From assembly GCA_964539385.1 (NCBI GenBank), contig CAZIJC010000004.1, positions 8,417 through 72,416 on the forward strand: a stretch of DNA of 64,000 nucleotides. Direction: 5' to 3'. Position numbers and translations under genes: made by a program. Every line of letters begins with the position of its first letter. Within the stretch, counting starts at the first letter, position 1. This DNA is from JAUVZF01 sp964539385. Lineage in GTDB: Bacteria; Planctomycetota; Phycisphaerae; FEN-1346. The notes beneath the pieces were generated by a model. That model saw only the letters and a list, made by a program, of their open reading frames with translations. It was not told the DNA's origin and searched no databases. Below, piece after piece: positions 44,555 to 52,118 of this stretch.

Positions 44555-45757
44555 ATGCCTGTATTCAGCTACAAAGCGCTCGACTCAGGTGCCACCGCCG
44601 TAGCCGGCACGGTCATTGCCGACACGCCGCGCGCCGCGCGGGACGACCTGCGGGTCCGGGGTCTTACGGTCGCTGAGATCACGCCCGTCCGTGAGGGCAA
44701 GGGGAGCGGGCTGTGGGGGCGGCGCCGCCGCGCAACGCAGGGCGAGATCGTGACCTTCGTGCGGGAACTCGCGACGCTGCTGGCGGCGGGGATTCCGCTC
44801 CTTTCGGCCCTCGACACGCTGGTCCGCCAGCACCGGGGCCGGTTCAAGGCGGTGATCCAGACGCTCCGGGACCAGGTCGCCTCCGGCTCGAGTCTCGCCG
44901 GCGCCATGGCCTCGTCGGCGGTCTGGTTCGACGACCTGGCGGCCGCCATCGTCCGCGTCGGCGAGAACACGGGGACGCTGGAGACGGCGCTCGCGCAGCT
45001 GGCCCGGTTCAAAGAGAAGGCCCAGCGTCTTCGCAGCCGCGTCACGACGGCCCTCCTCTACCCCGCCGTCGTCTGCATCATCGGCTTGGCGGTCACGGTG
45101 TTCCTCATGACCTACGTCGTGCCGCAACTCCTGTCGACGCTCACCGACACGGGCCGGCCGCTGCCGAGGGTGACGTGGCTGGTTAAGGGTGCGAGCGACT
45201 TCCTCCTTGCCTGGTGGTGGGCCATCCTGGCGACCGTCGCCGGGCTGGTCCTGGCCTTCAAGGCCGTCACACGGACCGAATGGGGTCGGCTGGCGGTGGA
45301 CCGGCTGGCGCTTGCCCTGCCGCTCGTGGGGGACCTCGCACGCAAGGAGAACACCTCGCGTCTGGCCGTCGTGATGGCGGCGTTGCTTCGGAGCGGTCTT
45401 CACTTCGACGAGGCGATCCGGATCACGCGCGGCACGCTGAAGAACCGCGTCTTTCGCCGGGCCATGGACGATTACGAACGGGCCGTCACGGCCGGCCGCG
45501 ACGTGGCGGGACCCCTGGAGGCGTCGGGTGTCTTCGCACCCGTAGTCGTCCAGATGCTCGCCGTCGGCCAGGAGTCGGGCCAGCTTGAGGAGATGCTCGA
45601 ACAGTTGGCCGAGGGCTACGACCACGAGGTCGCGACGGCCACCGGCCGTCTGACGGCGATGCTCGAACCGGTGCTGATCGTCGTCCTGGCGGTCGTCGTC
45701 GGCTTCATCGCCTTCGCCACGATCCTGCCGATCCTGGAGGTCAGCAATGTGCTCTAA
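44555..45757 (+). CDS. gspF: Type II secretion inner-membrane platform protein GspF
   Basis: About 400 residues starting at MPVFSYKALDSG, the standard GspF N-terminus. Two T2SSF domains are present, the first with FVRELATLLAAGIPLLSALDTL and the second with TSRLAVVMAALLRSGLHFDEAI, and three transmembrane helices (VVCIIGLAVTVFLMTYVV, a central pair, and LIVVLAVVVGFIAFATILPIL). It anchors the ATPase and transmits its motion. The frame is open upstream to 44396, but the conserved start and position after gspE settle the choice. It overlaps gspG by 11 bases. Confidence 0.92.
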   Translation: MPVFSYKALDSGATAVAGTVIADTPRAARDDLRVRGLTVAEITPVREGKGSGLWGRRRRATQGEIVTFVRELATLLAAGIPLLSALDTLVRQHRGRFKAVIQTLRDQVASGSSLAGAMASSAVWFDDLAAAIVRVGENTGTLETALAQLARFKEKAQRLRSRVTTALLYPAVVCIIGLAVTVFLMTYVVPQLLSTLTDTGRPLPRVTWLVKGASDFLLAWWWAILATVAGLVLAFKAVTRTEWGRLAVDRLALALPLVGDLARKENTSRLAVVMAALLRSGLHFDEAIRITRGTLKNRVFRRAMDDYERAVTAGRDVAGPLEASGVFAPVVVQMLAVGQESGQLEEMLEQLAEGYDHEVATATGRLTAMLEPVLIVVLAVVVGFIAFATILPILEVSNVL

Positions 45758-46172
45758 GAAGCAACACCGCGCCGGACGCGGCTTCAGCCTGGTGGAACTG
45801 ATGGTCGTCATCGTCATCATCGGCCTTCTGGCCGGGATGGTGACGATCAACGTGCGGAGTTACATGATGAAGGCGCGGGCCAACACCGCGAAGGCCGAGA
45901 TCGCGACCGTCGTCCAGGCCCTGAACACCTTCTACACGACCTACGGCCGGTACCCGACGAACGAGGAGGGACTGGACGTGCTGCTTCGGGCGACGGAGAA
46001 GCTGCCCGAGCCGCTCCTGGAGGGCAAACCCACCGACCCGTGGGGAAACGCCTACCAGTACAACTCGCCCGGAACCGCCGGACCGTTTGAGGTGATCTGC
46101 TGGGGCGCCGACGGACGCGAGGGCGGTGACGGGGCCGACGCGGACATCTCGAGCGCGGACCTGAAGGAGTGA
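45747..46172 (+). CDS. gspG: Major pseudopilin GspG
   Basis: Protein of 141 residues with the type IV pilin leader RGFSLVELMVVIVIIGLLAGM, Gly at -1 and Glu at +5. The rest contains the GspG hallmarks LNTFYTTYGRYPTNEEGLD and KPTDPWGNAYQYNSPG, and ends with calcium-loop-like DGREGGDGADADI. It polymerises into the pseudopilus. Overlaps gspF by 11 bases and gspH by GTGA. Confidence 0.95.
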   Translation: MCSKKQHRAGRGFSLVELMVVIVIIGLLAGMVTINVRSYMMKARANTAKAEIATVVQALNTFYTTYGRYPTNEEGLDVLLRATEKLPEPLLEGKPTDPWGNAYQYNSPGTAGPFEVICWGADGREGGDGADADISSADLKE

Positions 46173-46693
46173 CGAGCGTGAAGCACAGGGCCTTCAGTCT
46201 GGTCGAGGTGGCCCTCGTGCTGCTGATCCTCGCGATCCTGGCGGCGGCCGTGACGCTTGAGGTGCGGGCGCCCTTAGCGCGGATCGGCATGCGCGCCGTG
46301 CTGGACGAGATCGCCGCCTTTGACCGTCTGACGCGGGTCTTCGCCCGGGAGCACGACCGGCCCGTCCGGCTCGTCGTGGCCCTTGCGGCCGGACGCATCC
46401 GACGGACCGATGAAGGCGGCAGGGACCCGCTCGGCGAGGCGCTGAAGTTGCCCTCGGGGTACCGGATCGCGGGTCTTCGCCTGGCTGGACGGAGGATCAA
46501 CTCGGGCAGTGTGGCCGTAAGCTGCAGCGCCCGCGGTCTGACGCCGACGTACGCGGTACGCGTGGACGGTCCCGGCGGACGGCGGCAATGGATCCTCGTG
46601 GCAGGCCTTTCGGGGCAGATCACGGAACTGGACAATGAAACGGAAGTCGAGGACATCCTGCTGGCGCTCGAGGCGCGGCGTCACGCTCGTTGA
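46169..46693 (+). CDS. gspH: Minor pseudopilin GspH
   Basis: About 174 residues starting at the GTG that overlaps the gspG stop; a GTG at 46178 would also give a proper leader. The leader HRAFSLVEVALVLLILAIL has Ala rather than Gly before Phe+1 but keeps Glu+5. The remainder (RAVLDEIAAFDRLTRVFAREHDRPV) is GspH-like. It overlaps gspI by 59 bases. Confidence 0.85.
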   Translation: MTSVKHRAFSLVEVALVLLILAILAAAVTLEVRAPLARIGMRAVLDEIAAFDRLTRVFAREHDRPVRLVVALAAGRIRRTDEGGRDPLGEALKLPSGYRIAGLRLAGRRINSGSVAVSCSARGLTPTYAVRVDGPGGRRQWILVAGLSGQITELDNETEVEDILLALEARRHAR

Positions 46694-47066
46694 GGCGGTG
46701 CTGGGGACAGCGCTCCTGGCGTCGCTCCTGGTGTCGATCCTCCTTGCCGCCTCGCGGCTCCAGATTCAGGCCACACGGGCCGAGCGGCGGATCACGGCCT
46801 GCCGCATCGCCGACAGGCTTCTGAAAACGTGGTGGGCGAAGCGCGACGAGTTCCCGCGCGCCCGGAGCGGCCGCGTCGCGTCGCCGGAAGGCTGGTCGTG
46901 GCGGACCGAGGTTGTGGCGGACGAATCGGCCCGGACGCTACGGTGCGACGTGGTCGCCCTGGAGATCTTCGCACCGGACTCAAAAGACGGGGACCCCGCC
47001 GCAAGGGTGGAACTGATGGTGCCGGAGAAAGAAGATGCGGACGAAACCGGCCCTGACGCTCGTTGA
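46635..47066 (+). CDS. gspI: Minor pseudopilin GspI
   Basis: About 143 residues with leader RRGVTLVEAVLGTALLASLL (Gly-1, Glu+5) preceded by a Lys/Arg/Ser-rich tail. A Trp-rich region (KTWWAKRDEF, GWSWRTEVVAD) is typical of the short GspI globular domain. Overlaps gspH by 59 bases and gspJ by 32. Together with H, J and K it forms the pseudopilus tip. Confidence 0.82.
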   Translation: MKRKSRTSCWRSRRGVTLVEAVLGTALLASLLVSILLAASRLQIQATRAERRITACRIADRLLKTWWAKRDEFPRARSGRVASPEGWSWRTEVVADESARTLRCDVVALEIFAPDSKDGDPAARVELMVPEKEDADETGPDAR

Positions 47067-47580
47067 GTTGCTGGCGAGCTTGGCGATCGTGACGATGCTC
47101 GTCGTCGCAGCACTCGGCGTGACCACGACGCTTGCGCGGTCGGAACTGGCCATTCGCAGGCAGGCCGACCGGCGCGAGGGCCTCGGCCCTGCGGGCGAGG
47201 ACCTCGTCCGGTCCGACCTTCTGCACGCCCATCACTGGCGAGGCGTCAAGGACGGCTTCGCCGTGCAGACGAACGCGCGCCTTACGGCCGGGACGTTTGC
47301 GCTCGAGCACGTGCCGTCGGTCGTCACGTACCGCGCCGGCAAAGCCGATGAGCGGCCGTGCCTCGTCCGCGTCCAGGAGACGGCGCCGGGGCCGCCCGTC
47401 ACGGAACTCGTGGCCGTGGGCGTGAGGAGCGTCGCCCTGGCGCCGGAGAAGGACGTCCGGCCGAACGCCTACGGGTGGAAGGCCCTCGTGGACGGATGCA
47501 CGGTGCGGTTGATATTCGACGAGGACGGGAAGGTCCCGCGCGACCTCGACGTCCACGTACCGAGGGAAGGTCCCAACTGA
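47035..47580 (+). CDS. gspJ: Minor pseudopilin GspJ
   Basis: About 181 residues. The leader KPALTLVELLASLAIVTMLVV has Ala in place of Gly-1 and keeps Glu+5. After the helix comes RREGLGPAGEDLVRSDLLHA, as in GspJ, then a beta-rich globular part. It sits between gspI (overlap 32 bases) and gspK. Confidence 0.82.
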   Translation: MRTKPALTLVELLASLAIVTMLVVAALGVTTTLARSELAIRRQADRREGLGPAGEDLVRSDLLHAHHWRGVKDGFAVQTNARLTAGTFALEHVPSVVTYRAGKADERPCLVRVQETAPGPPVTELVAVGVRSVALAPEKDVRPNAYGWKALVDGCTVRLIFDEDGKVPRDLDVHVPREGPN

Positions 47581-47581
47581 C

Positions 47582-48457
47582 GTGTGCCGACGAACGAACC
47601 AACGCGGCTTCGTGCTCCTGATGGTCCTCGTGGTCCTGGCCCTGGCCGGGAGTTTGCTGGGGATCTGTGCCCACCGGACGAGCCGGCGGGCCCTGGCGGC
47701 GGGCGTCCAAGAGCGCCGGCTCCAGAGGACGTGGGGGATGCGGAGCCTCGATACGGCGTGCCTCGCCCGCGCCGAGGCGATCCTCATCGAGGCCGATAGG
47801 GAAGATCGGCCGCCGCCCGCCGCGGTGCACAGGCGCATCACGTTGGGTAACACGACGTTCGACCTGGTGGTCGCCGACGAACAGGCCAAGGCGAACGTCA
47901 ATGCTCTGGCGGCCGAGCGCGGACGGGAAGCCATCCGTGCGAGCGCCGGCGCCTTGAGCGCCGGCCGGTGGATCCTTCAGGTCGTCCCGCGGCCGGTCCG
48001 CGAGAAGACGGGCGAGATCCGCTCCCCCCAGGTCCTCTTCGCGAGCCTGGAGCAGGTCTTTGCCGACGTTTCGCCCGCGGACCTTCTCGGCACAGGTCCC
48101 GATCGGCCCGGTCCGGCCGAGGACCTCACGTGCTGGGGCAACGGCAAGGTCCACGTCCGCCGTGCGCCGCCGACGGTCCTTCGCGAGATGCTCACCGGGG
48201 CCTTGAGCGAGTACCAGGTGCATCGGCTTTGCCTCCTGCGCGAGGAACTCCCCGATGCGGGCCTTGAGGAACTGCTCGGCAGGCTGGAACTGGAGTCCGA
48301 GGAACGGGACCGGCTCCGCAAGCGCCTCACTCAAGACTCGAACTGCCACAGCCTCTGGATCGTCGCCCGGGGCCGGACCCGGGACTGGCATCGGTTGATC
48401 GTAAACCAGACCGGCGATGCCACCAACGACGCCGGCCGATGGACCTTCGTGTGGTGA
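47582..48457 (+). CDS. gspK: Minor pseudopilin GspK
   Basis: About 291 residues from GTG 47582, one base after the gspJ stop. The leader QRGFVLLMVLVVLALAGSLL lacks Glu at +5, which is normal for GspK. The large globular domain contains FDLVVADEQAKANVNALAAE and a helix-hairpin-helix-like part (ADLLGTG, EDLTCWGNGKVHVRRAPP). It caps the pseudopilus and may regulate its length. Confidence 0.85.
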   Translation: MCRRTNQRGFVLLMVLVVLALAGSLLGICAHRTSRRALAAGVQERRLQRTWGMRSLDTACLARAEAILIEADREDRPPPAAVHRRITLGNTTFDLVVADEQAKANVNALAAERGREAIRASAGALSAGRWILQVVPRPVREKTGEIRSPQVLFASLEQVFADVSPADLLGTGPDRPGPAEDLTCWGNGKVHVRRAPPTVLREMLTGALSEYQVHRLCLLREELPDAGLEELLGRLELESEERDRLRKRLTQDSNCHSLWIVARGRTRDWHRLIVNQTGDATNDAGRWTFVW

Positions 48458-48458
48458 C

Positions 48459-48938
48459 ATGACGCTACGGATTCAGAAACGGTTGCTCTGGACGCTCAGC
48501 GCCGTCCTCGTGTTGGCCGTCGCGGCCACGGGTGGCGCCCTGTTCCTCCGGCCCGTCGAGCGGTTCGACGCCGCCGCGAAGACGGACCCCGCGTCGGGGG
48601 GGGGCCTTCAGCCCGACGACCCGAACGAAAACCTTCCCCTCTCGGCCTACGCGGTGATTTATGAGGCGGACCTCCAACGGCCGTTGTACGATCCCGGGCC
48701 GGTCGCCGCCAAGCCCGCCCCGCCCCCGAAACCCACCATCACGCTCGTCGGCACGGTTATCGAGGAGGGGTTCACGTACGCGCTCCTTAAGACCAGGGCG
48801 GGGCAGGTCAAGATGGCATCGGTCGGCCAGACGGTCGATGGGGCCGAGGTCGTCGGGATCGCCGCCGACTCCGCGACGATCCGCTTCGCCGGCCGCACAC
48901 ACGTCCTCACGATGCAGAAGGAGGGCAAAGGCTCATGA
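48459..48938 (+). CDS. gspC: GspC-like inner-membrane clamp protein
   Basis: About 159 residues. One N-terminal transmembrane helix (LLWTLSAVLVLAVAATGGALF) is followed by a Pro/Asp linker and a homology region: DLQRPLYDP, TITLVGTVIEEGFTYALLK and GAEVVGIAADSATIRFAGR. This matches the GspC/PilP-type HR domain that contacts the secretin N0 ring. It has no PDZ domain and sits after gspK instead of before gspD, where gspC usually is. ATGA overlap with gspL. Confidence 0.7.
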   Translation: MTLRIQKRLLWTLSAVLVLAVAATGGALFLRPVERFDAAAKTDPASGGGLQPDDPNENLPLSAYAVIYEADLQRPLYDPGPVAAKPAPPPKPTITLVGTVIEEGFTYALLKTRAGQVKMASVGQTVDGAEVVGIAADSATIRFAGRTHVLTMQKEGKGS

Positions 48939-50323
48939 CCTCACCCGCCTTCTTCATCGCGCTGGAGCCGCATGAAAGCTTCGCCTGCCGTATCGCGGAC
49001 GGCGAGGTCGAACTGCACGAGTTCACGTGTCCGACGTCCGGCCCCGCTGCGGGGGACACCGACGACGACACCGGCGCCGACCGGGCGGACGCGATTCACA
49101 AGGTGCTCGCCACGGTCGATTACGACGGCAGCGGGATCTGCCTCGGCCTGCCGTCAAGTCAGGTCCAGTCCGCCCAGGTCCTCTGCGATGGCCTGCCTCG
49201 GAAAGGACGTCAGGCCGCCCTCCTGTATCGTCTCGAAGAACATCTTCCGCTGGACGCCGAGAGCTTGACGGCCGACTTCCTGCCGCCCGAAGGCGGCCGG
49301 ACCCTCGGCGTGGCCGTCGAGACTCAAGGCCTCCGGCGCCTGCTGGACCGGTTGACCGAGGTGGGCGTCGAGGTTGAAGCCGTCTGTCCGACGGCGCTGT
49401 TGGCGCTCTGGCAACTGGTGGAAGGCCCTGAGGAAAGGGCCGACTTCGTTCTCCTCGACTTCCCCGACCGGATCGACGTCTTTCGCATGGACGGTCCGCG
49501 GCCGATCGCGTGGTACGTGGCACCGGCCGAGGCGGCCGAGGTCAGCCGGACGATCCAGGCCTGTCTGCTCGCGCACCCTGCCGAGCCCGAGTCCGAGATC
49601 GACCTGGTGGCGGGTCCTTTACCGCCGGACTTCCTGAGCCTTGTCAGCGATGGGACCGGCGTGGCCTGTCGGCGTGTGGAAGAGGAGTCGTGCGTCAGCC
49701 CAGCGGCACAGGCGGCCAAGGCGCTCCTTGCGGGCGACGGCGCAGGATGGGTGAACCTGCGGCGGGACGCCCTGGCGATGCCCGATCGTCTGGGCCGGCT
49801 CCGCCGGCCGATTCAAACGGCCGTTGTCTTGGCACTGCTCCTGCTCGGGACCCTCATCGGCGGTTCCTGGTGGCGGGCCAGCCGGTACCAGGCCGAGGCC
49901 GATAGGATCATCGGCTCTCAGCGCGCCATCTTCGGCCGCCTGTATCCCAACACCGCCGTGCCGACCGGCGTCCGCAGGTGGCTGGCCAGCGAGGCGTCGC
50001 AGCTCACCGGCCTGAGCGGTACCGGCGACGCCGTGCCCGGACGGACGGCGGCACTGGATACGCTTCGTCAGGTGGCCGAAGGGCTCCCGGCGGACGTCAG
50101 GTTCCGGATGGTGCTCCTGCGGATTGAACCGACCGACATCCTGCTGGAAGGCCAGGCCCGAAGCCACGCCGACGCCGAGACGATCGCACGTGGCATCGCC
50201 AAGAAGGGCTATGCCATGGAGCCACCCCGGACAGAGAGCCTGGCCAAGGGCGGCGTCTCCTTCACGCTGATCGGCAAGCCCGCGGCACCGGACGCCGCTC
50301 AGGCAAGAGGCACGAAGCCATGA
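48935..50323 (+). CDS. gspL: GspL-like ATPase-recruiting protein
   Basis: About 462 residues. A cytoplasmic actin-like half (GSGICLGLPSSQVQSAQVLC, LLYRLEEHLPLDAESL, FVLLDFPDRIDVFR) precedes one transmembrane helix (QTAVVLALLLLGTLIGGSWW) and a periplasmic ferredoxin-like domain (LRQVAEGLPADVRFRMVLLRIEP, GQARSHADAETIARGI). The order matches GspL or a PilM-PilN fusion. It docks GspE to the membrane. ATGA overlaps on both sides. Confidence 0.82.
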   Translation: MTSPAFFIALEPHESFACRIADGEVELHEFTCPTSGPAAGDTDDDTGADRADAIHKVLATVDYDGSGICLGLPSSQVQSAQVLCDGLPRKGRQAALLYRLEEHLPLDAESLTADFLPPEGGRTLGVAVETQGLRRLLDRLTEVGVEVEAVCPTALLALWQLVEGPEERADFVLLDFPDRIDVFRMDGPRPIAWYVAPAEAAEVSRTIQACLLAHPAEPESEIDLVAGPLPPDFLSLVSDGTGVACRRVEEESCVSPAAQAAKALLAGDGAGWVNLRRDALAMPDRLGRLRRPIQTAVVLALLLLGTLIGGSWWRASRYQAEADRIIGSQRAIFGRLYPNTAVPTGVRRWLASEASQLTGLSGTGDAVPGRTAALDTLRQVAEGLPADVRFRMVLLRIEPTDILLEGQARSHADAETIARGIAKKGYAMEPPRTESLAKGGVSFTLIGKPAAPDAAQARGTKP

Positions 50324-50841
50324 ACCGCCGCATGAGATTCTACTTGGTGATCCTCTTCGTGCTGCTGGCGATCTGCGCCCTCTGGAGCGTCCGTCATCTC
50401 ACGGACGAGCGCGCTGCGGCACAGGCCGCCGCTCGGGATCTGGCGGACTGCCGCCGACATGAAGAGCGGATCAGCCGCCTCCGTCACCGCCCGGCCCTGG
50501 CCGCCGACCGGGAACGGCTCTCGGCAGAAATCTCCGCGCCCATAGAGCGGGCCGCAAAGGCCGCCGGCATTCCGACCGACCGGCTCGTCCGTATCAGCCC
50601 GGAACCGCCCCAACGGGTCGGCGAAACCTCTTACAAGGAAAAGCCGACACGGGTGTTCCTCAAGAACGTGTCCCTGAGGAAGGTGGTCACGATGGCCCAC
50701 GGCCTGATGAGCAGCGAGGAGGGGCTGGACCTGGAGTCAATTCGCCTGACCGCACCCTCGCGCGACGCCACGGCGGGCACCTGGTCGGCGGAACTCGTGT
50801 TCGCGTACCTGATCTACGAACCCCAACCCACACGGCTTTAA
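50320..50841 (+). CDS. gspM: GspM-like protein
   Basis: About 173 residues. A short cytoplasmic start, one transmembrane helix (FYLVILFVLLAICALWSV), a coiled-coil stretch (ERAAAQAAARDLADCRRHEERI) and a ferredoxin-like end (VFLKNVSLRKVVTMAHGLM, SAELVFAYLIYEP). Same layout as GspM/PilO, partner of GspL. ATGA overlap with gspL. Confidence 0.78.
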   Translation: MNRRMRFYLVILFVLLAICALWSVRHLTDERAAAQAAARDLADCRRHEERISRLRHRPALAADRERLSAEISAPIERAAKAAGIPTDRLVRISPEPPQRVGETSYKEKPTRVFLKNVSLRKVVTMAHGLMSSEEGLDLESIRLTAPSRDATAGTWSAELVFAYLIYEPQPTRL

Positions 50842-50851
50842 GGAGTACGTC

Positions 50852-51571
50852 ATGCGACTGCGGATGATGACCGTGGCTCTTGTGGTCGGACTTGCGCTGA
50901 CCTGCGGATGCCGGCGCCAGGACACGCGACCTGCCGAATACCAAACCCTTGCCCAGGATCCGAACCGTGACACGCAGACGGCCCGCCAGCAAAACGGCAG
51001 GGCGCTCGAGGCCATGGAGAAGGGAGACCTCGACGAGGCCGAGAAGACCCTGAAGGCCGCCCTCGCCGCGGACCTTTTCTACGGCCCGGCACACAACAAC
51101 CTGGGCGTGGTCTATCATCGGCAGAAGAAACACTATCTGGCCGCGTGGGAGTTCCAGTATGCGGCCAGGCTGATGCCCCATTCGCCCGAACCGCGGAACA
51201 ACCTGGGGATGGTCTACGAATCGGTCGGACGGCTCGAAGAGGCCGAGAAATGGTACGACACGGCCCTCAGTCTCGAACCCGACAATCCCGAACTGATCGG
51301 CAACCTCACCCGTCTCCGCGTCCGCGCAGGCCGCGCCGACGAAAAGACGTACGGGCTTCTTCAGGATCTCGCCCTCAAGGACACCCGCCCCGAATGGGCC
51401 AGGTGGGCACGCGACCGCATGGCCCTCATGCGCCGGCCGGAGGCTATCCCGCCCGTGGAGGAATCGGCCCCGTCAGGTGACAAGCCGCCAGCCGTGCCTG
51501 CCGGGCCTTCTCCTTCAACGACGGACGAACGCCCTGGGCCCTCTCCCCATCCGCTTCCGGACCACGAATAG
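50852..51571 (+). CDS. TPR lipoprotein of the secretion operon
   Basis: About 239 residues behind AAGGAG. The lipobox is LALTCGC. At least three TPR units follow (ALEAMEKGDLDEAEKTLKAAL, NLGVVYHRQKKHYLAAWEF, NLGMVYESVGRLEEAEKWY, LSLEPDNPELIGNLTRL) and a Pro/Ser-rich tail. It lies 10 bases after gspM. TPR lipoproteins can act as secretin pilotins (PilF/PilW-like), a role otherwise missing from this operon; that function is inferred. Confidence 0.75.
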   Translation: MRLRMMTVALVVGLALTCGCRRQDTRPAEYQTLAQDPNRDTQTARQQNGRALEAMEKGDLDEAEKTLKAALAADLFYGPAHNNLGVVYHRQKKHYLAAWEFQYAARLMPHSPEPRNNLGMVYESVGRLEEAEKWYDTALSLEPDNPELIGNLTRLRVRAGRADEKTYGLLQDLALKDTRPEWARWARDRMALMRRPEAIPPVEESAPSGDKPPAVPAGPSPSTTDERPGPSPHPLPDHE

Positions 51572-51577
51572 ACCGGC

Positions 51578-51736
51578 GTGTCTGAAGAGCACCCACGCCC
51601 TTACGTCACGCGAAGGCCCACACTCGGGAAGATGCGGCCATACCGCGTGAAGGTGACCGCCGGCCAGACACCCAAGAACGCCCAGCACAAGGACGGCACT
51701 GTATGGGTGTGGTACTTCGAGGTCACGCCCCTGTAG
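51578..51736 (+). CDS. Possible 52-residue small protein
   Basis: A short GTG-initiated frame starting six bases after the TPR lipoprotein stop. The product has a basic N-terminal half (TRRPTLGKMRPYRVKVTAG) and a Trp/Tyr-rich end (VWVWYFEVTPL). Its stop is followed 22 bases later by a strong hairpin, which fits a last operon gene. No family is recognised. Confidence 0.4.
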   Translation: MSEEHPRPYVTRRPTLGKMRPYRVKVTAGQTPKNAQHKDGTVWVWYFEVTPL

Positions 51737-51758
51737 GCACCACATCACGCGCCCTCCT

Positions 51759-51782
51759 GCACGCCCGCCACGGCGGGCGTGC
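51759..51782 (+). terminator. Hairpin terminator of the secretion operon
   Basis: GCACGCCCGCC and GGCGGGCGTGC (11-base arms, 2-base gap, so in practice a 10-bp stem with a 4-base loop), 22 bases after the small ORF. CTCTTC follows. Confidence 0.55.
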
Positions 51783-51981
51783 TCTTCGGGCCTCACGTCC
51801 GTTTCCGAGAGCTTCCGGTGGCGCGCACGCGCGCCACGCGAAATAAATACTACCGATAATGGCGACTATTCCGCGTGCCATCCCGCTGCACGACGGCCTC
51901 GGAAGTACCTATCCGAGCTGATCTGGCACTCGCCCGCGGCGACCTCCAGGCGGCCAATTCCGACCGTCGTTTGGCTCCGAA

Positions 51982-52026
51982 AACGCTCAAGGTGGCCACC
52001 GATACACGGTGGGCACCTTGAGCGTT
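51982..52026. terminator. Long interrupted hairpin between convergent genes
   Basis: Outer arms AACGCTCAAGGTG and CACCTTGAGCGTT (13 bp, perfect), then inner CCACC/GGTGG arms. Well placed as a bidirectional terminator, with the primase gene ending at 52119 on the other strand; an operator is also possible. Confidence 0.45.
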
Positions 52027-52118
52027 GCTTGGGTCCGAAAAACCCGAAAAGTGGCGTTTTTGACCTCCTCCGGGCCGAAATCCCCAAGGTGGTCAAGATG
52101 GCCACGCCTTCAAGAGCG

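Larger units (their letters stand above)
51737..52118. other. 382-bp convergent intergenic region
   Basis: It separates the rightward secretion operon from the leftward primase gene. It holds the hairpins at 51759-51782 and 51982-52026 and a CAAGATGGCC/GGCCATCTTG pair near 52097-52136. GC content is lower than in the flanking genes. No gene was seen. Confidence 0.5.

Noticed and set aside
40478..50841. Type IV pilus operon instead of T2SS
   Set aside because: A complete pseudopilin set G-H-I-J-K with a GspK-type leader, plus C, L and M proteins, fits a T2SS; no PilT or major pilin gene is present.
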